DNA of 17,776 nt from Bovifimicola sp964595785 (GTDB lineage Bacteria; Bacillota; Clostridia; Lachnospirales; Lachnospiraceae). Where the stretch lies: the NCBI GenBank assembly GCA_964595785.1, contig CAZQRO010000042.1, forward strand, positions 1 to 17,776, written 5' to 3'. Under the pieces are notes generated by a model. The model worked only from the letters and a program-made list of their open reading frames with translations, was not told the DNA's origin and searched no databases. Each line of letters opens with the position of its first letter. Positions within the stretch are counted from its first letter, which is position 1. Positions 13,192 through 17,776 of the stretch are shown one piece after another. Position numbers and translations under genes: made by a program.

Positions 13192-14059
13192 GCAATATCT
13201 GTCTTTTTAGTGCTTCTAAATCAGAGAATTTTCTTTCCTCTCTTATAAACTTTAAAAAGTCGATTTTCACTTCTGATTTATACAGATTTCCGTTAAAATC
13301 CAATATATGTGTTTCTACTACAATTTTATTATCTGATTTTACCGTCGGATTAACCCCAATGTTAGTTATGCTTTTAAACCTTCTGTTTCCGATATTTGTA
13401 CAAGTCTTATAGACACCTTTAGGTGGAAGCAGTTTATTATCTTCCGGAATAATATTTATGGTTCTTGTATCTATTTTTCTTCCATTTTGTTTTCCCTCTG
13501 TCACCTGCCCCATTATGAAATAATCATAGCCAAGCATTTCGCCTGCCTCTTCAATTCTTCCATTCCGTAAATGTTCCTTAATATTAGAACTGCTCACTTT
13601 CTCGTTATTAACCATAATATCATCAGATACAATTAGTTCAAAATTATATTTTTTTGAATATGACTCTAACATTTCTATATTGCCACATCTGTTTCTGCCA
13701 AAGCAAAAATCTTTTCCGGTAACTATAATTTTAGCATCTAAATCATTAACAAGTATCTCACTAATAAACTGTTCCGGTTCCATTGCCATTGTATTCTCAT
13801 TTACCGGATAAAAAATAAGATTATCTATATCAAATTCTCTGCATATTTCTATTCTCTCTTTTTTTGTTGTCAATACCTGCTGATGTCTCATACCCATAGT
13901 ATCAAAAGAAAAAAGCACAGTTTCATAATTATTTGCTCTCTTTTGTTCATTAATTGCCTTAATAAGATTCTGATGTCCTAAATGTAATGCATCAAATTTT
14001 CCTAATGTAACAGCGGTATTTTTAACACATATGTCTTTTGTTTCATCATAAATTCGCAT
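13166..14059 (-). CDS. ribF: Bifunctional riboflavin kinase / FAD synthetase
   Basis: This 297-residue enzyme makes FMN from riboflavin plus ATP and then FAD from FMN plus ATP in the cytoplasm. The N-terminal nucleotidyltransferase domain has the GKFDALHLGH motif (20-29; HLGH is the ATP-binding HxGH) and VSSSNIKEHL (155-164). The C-terminal kinase domain (about 180-297) has GRKIDTRTINI (193-203) where most family members have GRxLGFPTANI; Thr and Asn are kept but Pro and Ala are changed. PKGVYKT (213-219), ITNIGVNPT (231-239) and the catalytic-region VETHILDF (248-255) are present. ATG 14059 has GGAGA 6 nt upstream and follows the truB stop by 12 bp, as in the standard Firmicutes operon. Confidence 0.94.
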   Translation of the reverse strand: MRIYDETKDICVKNTAVTLGKFDALHLGHQNLIKAINEQKRANNYETVLFSFDTMGMRHQQVLTTKKERIEICREFDIDNLIFYPVNENTMAMEPEQFISEILVNDLDAKIIVTGKDFCFGRNRCGNIEMLESYSKKYNFELIVSDDIMVNNEKVSSSNIKEHLRNGRIEEAGEMLGYDYFIMGQVTEGKQNGRKIDTRTINIIPEDNKLLPPKGVYKTCTNIGNRRFKSITNIGVNPTVKSDNKIVVETHILDFNGNLYKSEVKIDFLKFIREERKFSDLEALKRQILLDISEANL

Positions 14060-14071
14060 AACTAATCTCCA

Positions 14072-14989
14072 TTATATAAACATTTTCACGGGTCTTAAAA
14101 GTGTTCCATCATCTTCTGACTTATATACTGCAACAAACTTCTCTTCACAATATACTCTGTACATCGCACTTTCCGAATTAATCTCACTTTTATCCGTAAA
14201 CATCTGTACCATAAGCGGATTTCCGTTTAACAGTAACTTTTTAAAACTATCTTTTATATAAATTTTCCCATAATCATCTAAGATATCATCTGTATTAACA
14301 AGTACTCCCGCTTCTGATAATCTTCCATCATCTACAATTTGCTGAATTTCAGATAATTTCACGCTATCTTCTAAATTAAATATACCTGTCTGTGTACGCA
14401 AAAGATATCCCATGCATCCGTGTACACCAAGTTTTTCACCAATATCATTGCAAAGTGTCCTTATATATGTGCCTTTACTACAGTTTACGCGGATTTTAAT
14501 CATTGGAAGTTTAATTTCCAAAATGTCTATATTATAAATATAAATATTTCTTGGTTTTCTCTCTACTTCAATGCCTGCTCTGGCTAAATCATATAACTTC
14601 TGACCATCTATCTTGATTGCCGAATACATTGGAGGTATCTGGGCATAGTCGCCTTCGAAACTCTTAATTACTGAAACAATTACATTTTCTTTAAAATCTA
14701 TTATCCCATCAAATTTGTCAATAATTTTTCCTGACATATCCTGAGTATCAGTCTTTATTCCTAATATGAGTTCTGCCTCATACGTTTTTTTCTTTTCCAT
14801 AATCAAATCACATAATTTTGTTGCATTTCCTATACAAATCGGAATCACACCTTCCGCATCCGGATCAAGTGTGCCTGTATGACCAATCTTTTTAGTTTTA
14901 AGTATTCCTCTTAATTTTGCAACAACATCATGAGATGTAAAACCTTTTTCTTTATAAACGTTAATTACACCATTAATGTTACTACTCAT
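14072..14989 (-). CDS. truB: tRNA pseudouridine(55) synthase TruB
   Basis: This 305-residue enzyme converts U55 of the tRNA T-loop to pseudouridine. The N-terminal GVINVYKEKGFTSHDVV and the catalytic motif GHTGTLDPDAEGVIPI (36-51, catalytic D42) are complete. KTYEAELILGIKTDTQD (68-84), FEGDYAQIPPMYSAIKIDGQ (110-129) and the CSKGTYIRTL element are as expected. The C-terminal region beyond about 230 fits the smaller Firmicutes type of C-terminal domain. ATG 14989 has GAGAGAAAA upstream. It lies 28 bp after the DHH phosphoesterase gene and 12 bp before ribF, so it is cotranscribed with both. Confidence 0.96.
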   Translation of the reverse strand: MSSNINGVINVYKEKGFTSHDVVAKLRGILKTKKIGHTGTLDPDAEGVIPICIGNATKLCDLIMEKKKTYEAELILGIKTDTQDMSGKIIDKFDGIIDFKENVIVSVIKSFEGDYAQIPPMYSAIKIDGQKLYDLARAGIEVERKPRNIYIYNIDILEIKLPMIKIRVNCSKGTYIRTLCNDIGEKLGVHGCMGYLLRTQTGIFNLEDSVKLSEIQQIVDDGRLSEAGVLVNTDDILDDYGKIYIKDSFKKLLLNGNPLMVQMFTDKSEINSESAMYRVYCEEKFVAVYKSEDDGTLLRPVKMFI

Positions 14990-15017
14990 TCTTTTCTCTC
15001 ATTTCTGACAACTATGT

Positions 15018-15974
15018 TTATCCTAACTGCAATTCTATCTGCTCTGAGATATTATTAATTACATCATATACATTGCCTTTCATATCAAATCCCGCCGCAC
15101 GTATATGTCCGCCGCCGCCAAAATATGTAGCTATTGCACTTACATCCACTATTTCATTTGAACGAAGACTTACTTTGTATTCCAGTTCTCCGGTTTCATA
15201 TATAAATATAGCACATTCAACACCTTTAGTAATTCTAAGCTGTTCAACAATACCATCTAAGTCTTTGTTAGAAATATTATAAAAATCAAACTCACTCTTC
15301 TTTACAACGGAAAAAATACATTTTCCATTATAAAACAAAACACTTTCTAACAAGGCTCTGCCAAGTATCTGATTTTGAACATAAGATTTTGTATAAAACG
15401 TGTTATCAATTATGCTTGTAAACGGAATTCCCTTTTCCATAAGTTTACCCGCAATATTCATGGTCTGTGCTGAAGTATTAGAATATTTAAACACACCTGA
15501 ATCATGAATTATACCAAGATACAAAGCACATGCCACATCATAATCCACTTTTTCTTCTTCGAGTAATGTATACACAACTTCACTTGCAGAACTTGCTTTA
15601 GGAAATACTATGTTATCCATTGCAAATAATGTATTGCTTATATGATGGTCTATACAAAGTGTTTTATCTGCATTGTCAAAATATGCTTTAAACCCACCAA
15701 GTCTGTCAACATCACTTGAATCAAGTGATATAAATAAATCATATTTTTTCTCACCGTTATACTCATGTTTTATCTCATCAGTATATTTTAAGAAATGAAA
15801 TTTCTCAGGTATATCTTCAAGATATAAATCAACCTCTATATCTGCATATCGGTGTTTTAAATATGTGTAAAGTCCCATACAGGAACCGACACAATCACCA
15901 TCAGGTCTGATATGTCCACCTAATCCTACTGTTTTTACACCCTTTAAATAATCTGATATTTTATATTGCTCCAA
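15018..15974 (-). CDS. nrnA: DHH-family oligoribonuclease / pAp phosphatase, NrnA type
   Basis: This 318-residue DHH/DHHA1 phosphoesterase of the NrnA class degrades short oligoribonucleotides (including pGpG) and dephosphorylates 3'-phosphoadenosine 5'-phosphate. Mn2+ ligands are visible: GGHIRPDGDCVGS (19-31; H21, D25, D27), D85 in SLDSSD, and the DHH triad at 109-111 (CIDHHISN). D158 in IIHDSG follows. The DHHA1 domain ends with the substrate-binding GGGGHIRAAGF (286-296). The start is TTG (15974) with GGAGG 9 nt upstream; no better ATG exists. It stands between rbfA and truB, the usual place of this gene in Firmicutes. Upstream, 15975-16089 is AT-rich with no gene. Confidence 0.93.
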   Translation of the reverse strand: MEQYKISDYLKGVKTVGLGGHIRPDGDCVGSCMGLYTYLKHRYADIEVDLYLEDIPEKFHFLKYTDEIKHEYNGEKKYDLFISLDSSDVDRLGGFKAYFDNADKTLCIDHHISNTLFAMDNIVFPKASSASEVVYTLLEEEKVDYDVACALYLGIIHDSGVFKYSNTSAQTMNIAGKLMEKGIPFTSIIDNTFYTKSYVQNQILGRALLESVLFYNGKCIFSVVKKSEFDFYNISNKDLDGIVEQLRITKGVECAIFIYETGELEYKVSLRSNEIVDVSAIATYFGGGGHIRAAGFDMKGNVYDVINNISEQIELQLG

Positions 15975-16089
15975 TCTATTTCCCCTCCTTTCACTTTTAT
16001 GAATTCTGAAATATCTTAATAAATTCTTTTTTATTCATTATCTTATATATTACATTTTATTCTATATAATTATCTTTTGTATCATTATT

Positions 16090-16482
16090 CTATTCTATAT
16101 TATTGTTATCTTCTGCATCATCTTCTTTTATATCCTTATTGATTTCATCAATAAGTTTTGACATATTTACTCCATATTCAATTGACTGGTCAATTATAAA
16201 TATTATTTCAGGAGTATTTCTAAGATTAACTGTTCGTGCAAGTTCTCTTCTTATATATCCCTCCGCACTTCTAAGTCCCTCTAAAGTACTCTTCTGTGAT
16301 TCCGCATCACCAAGTACGCTTATATATGCCTTACATTGTTTTAAATCAGGTGTTACTTCAACTGATACAACACTTGTCATCGGATTAATTCGAGGATCTT
16401 TAATCTCTCCTCTGATTATATTACTAAGTTCACGCATAACTTCTCCGTTAATACGTGTATTTTTTATACTGTTTTTTCTCAT
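16090..16482 (-). CDS. rbfA: 30S ribosome-binding factor RbfA
   Basis: RbfA is a KH-type RNA-binding protein that helps mature the 16S rRNA 5' end and is important at low temperature. The sequence shows NTRINGEVMRELSNIIRGEI near the start, KDPRINPMTSVVSVEVTPDL in the middle, and the KAYISVLG and RRELARTVNLRNTPEIIFIID strands and helix typical of the family. A charged tail (KEDDAEDNNNIE) follows. I prefer the ATG at 16482 (130 residues), because MRKNSIKNTRIN is where relatives begin; an in-frame ATG at 16509 would add nine residues and has a weak ribosome site. It lies between infB and nrnA in the standard order. Confidence 0.94.
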   Translation of the reverse strand: MRKNSIKNTRINGEVMRELSNIIRGEIKDPRINPMTSVVSVEVTPDLKQCKAYISVLGDAESQKSTLEGLRSAEGYIRRELARTVNLRNTPEIIFIIDQSIEYGVNMSKLIDEINKDIKEDDAEDNNNIE

Positions 16483-16590
16483 AGCCTTGAACCCTAAGCC
16501 TTTCTTCATTTTTTACTCGTCATTGACTATATTTCGGGCTATACCTGCCTATATCTCTTAGAACTTTTAGTCTGTTTCAGAAATTCCTTA

Positions 16591-17776
16591 TTATCTTGGA
16601 ACTTCCTGCATAATATATGCTTCTACAATATCTAATTCTTTGACATCATTAAACTTCTCAAATACAAGACCACATTCATAATTAGATTTAACTTCCTTAA
16701 CATCATCTTTAAATCTCTTAAGTGAAGCAAGTGGTCCCTCAAATATCTGTTCATTTTCTCTTGTAATTCTTACACTGCATCCTCTACTGAACATACCATC
16801 AAGAACATAAGAACCTGCAATTGTACCAATACCTGAAGCCTTGAATATCTGTCTTACCTCTGCATGACCGATTACTTTTTCTTCAAATATAGGATCAAGC
16901 ATGCCTTTCATGGCAGCTTCTACATCAGCAATTGCCTGATATATTACTCTGTATAATCTCAAATCAACTTTTTCTCTTTCAGCAATTTCTTTTGCCATAT
17001 TATCAGGTCTTACATTAAATCCGATAATAATTGCATTTGAAGCAGAAGCAAGTATTACGTCTGATTCATTAATCGCACCAACACCTGCGTGTATTACCTT
17101 CACAACAACTTCTTCATTTGTTAATTTTGTAAGGCTGTTCTTAACTGCTTCAACAGAACCCTGGACATCTGCCTTAACAATCAAATCGAGTTCTTTAAGT
17201 TCACCTTCCTGAATCTGATTGAATAAATCATCTAAAGACATCTTTGATTTTGCTTTAGAACCTTCAAGAAGTTTCTCTCTTCCATCTTTTATAAATGTTT
17301 CTGCAAAGTTTCTTGCTTCTTTATCATTCTCTGTTGCCACAAATACTTCACCTGCATTTGGAACACCGTTAAGCCCAAGTATCTCAACAGGTGTTGAAGG
17401 TGTTGCCGTATTTACACGCATTCTCTTATCATTAACCATTGCACGGACTTTACCGTAAGATGAACCTGCCGCAATTGCATCACCTACATGCAGAGTACCC
17501 TTTTGCACAAGAACTGTTGCCACAGGACCACGTCCTTTATCAAGCTGTGCCTCAATAACAAGACCTCTTGCTTTTCTGCTAGGATTTGCCTTGAGTTCAC
17601 ACACTTCTGCCTCAAGAATAATCATTTCTAGAAGTGTCTCAATTCCTTCTTTTGTATGTGCTGATACAGGAACAAATATTGTATCACCGCCCCAGTCTTC
17701 AGCCACAAGTTCATATTCTGCCAATTCCTGTTTTACTTTATCAATATTAGCACTTGGCTTATCAATCTTATTTACA
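16591..17776 (-). CDS. infB: Translation initiation factor IF-2, C-terminal part (5' end beyond the window)
   Basis: About 394 residues of IF-2 are present. The fragment begins inside the G domain at G4 (VNKIDKPSANID), followed by G5 (VSAHTKEGIETLLEMI). Domain II has KGRGPVATVLVQKGTLHVGD. Domain III has LIVKADVQGSVEAVKNSL and HAGVGAINESD. Domain IV, which binds fMet-tRNA, has GHAEVRQIF, FKASGIGTIAGSYVLDGMF and SNYECGLVF. IF-2 is the GTPase that places initiator tRNA on the 30S subunit and joins subunits. The frame is open to the window edge, so a TTG at 17724 is not the start. The stop is at 16591. The 108 bp before the preferred rbfA start hold no gene. It heads the visible part of the operon. 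Confidence 0.97.
   Translation of the reverse strand, partial: VNKIDKPSANIDKVKQELAEYELVAEDWGGDTIFVPVSAHTKEGIETLLEMIILEAEVCELKANPSRKARGLVIEAQLDKGRGPVATVLVQKGTLHVGDAIAAGSSYGKVRAMVNDKRMRVNTATPSTPVEILGLNGVPNAGEVFVATENDKEARNFAETFIKDGREKLLEGSKAKSKMSLDDLFNQIQEGELKELDLIVKADVQGSVEAVKNSLTKLTNEEVVVKVIHAGVGAINESDVILASASNAIIIGFNVRPDNMAKEIAEREKVDLRLYRVIYQAIADVEAAMKGMLDPIFEEKVIGHAEVRQIFKASGIGTIAGSYVLDGMFSRGCSVRITRENEQIFEGPLASLKRFKDDVKEVKSNYECGLVFEKFNDVKELDIVEAYIMQEVPR

Overview
The window looks like low-GC Clostridia chromosome, most likely a Lachnospiraceae gut or rumen anaerobe. The evidence is AT-rich DNA, strong AGGAGG ribosome sites, TTGACA/TATAAT promoters, the Firmicutes infB-rbfA-nrnA-truB-ribF gene order, and protein families typical of that group. 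The species assignment is inference. Two runs of exactly 100 N (4546-4645 and 8430-8529) mark scaffold gaps of unknown size in a draft assembly. Almost every gene lies on the minus strand, so the window reads biologically from right to left.

Right part (13166-17776): the 3' part of infB, then rbfA, an NrnA-type DHH phosphoesterase, truB and ribF. This is the translation/RNA-maturation/flavin operon of Firmicutes and is ordinary core genome. A promoter inside the 3' end of ribF starts a separate three-gene unit (10485-13102). It encodes a TadZ/CpaE-like protein with a long Glu/Lys/Ala coiled coil and a degenerate P-loop, a protein with an N-terminal domain resembling DUF6382, an acidic linker and a C-terminal FHA domain, and a 46-residue single-pass membrane peptide. 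A strong terminator ends it. None of the usual Tad pilus export genes is next to it.

Middle (7024-10173): a Na+/phosphate cotransporter with a C-terminal PhoU domain, an inverted repeat interrupted by the second gap, and a cold-shock protein gene. The cold-shock gene has a very good promoter and a structured leader with a terminator-like hairpin and a candidate 15-codon leader ORF. Next is a two-gene unit: a protein that joins a LarB-like N-terminus to a FapA (DUF342)-like C-terminus, then a receiver/HD-GYP response regulator whose reading frame is broken in a run of six A.

Left (60-5846): a cell-wall amidase with a membrane anchor, the C-terminal end of a DtxR/MntR-family metalloregulator on the plus strand, and a ferrous-iron uptake unit (feoA-feoA-feoB plus a 45-residue FeoB-associated Cys-rich membrane protein). 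Upstream of the feo unit is a GTTAG/CTAAC dyad of the DtxR-box type, so regulator, operator and transporter sit together. Beyond them are a shrunken FtsX-type ABC permease remnant that still has a promoter, and a DUF2325 protein.

Most noteworthy are the LarB/FapA chimera beside the frameshifted HD-GYP regulator, the orphan TadZ-like/FHA/small-peptide operon, and the attenuator-like cold-shock leader. I see no tRNA, rRNA, CRISPR array or transposase gene.
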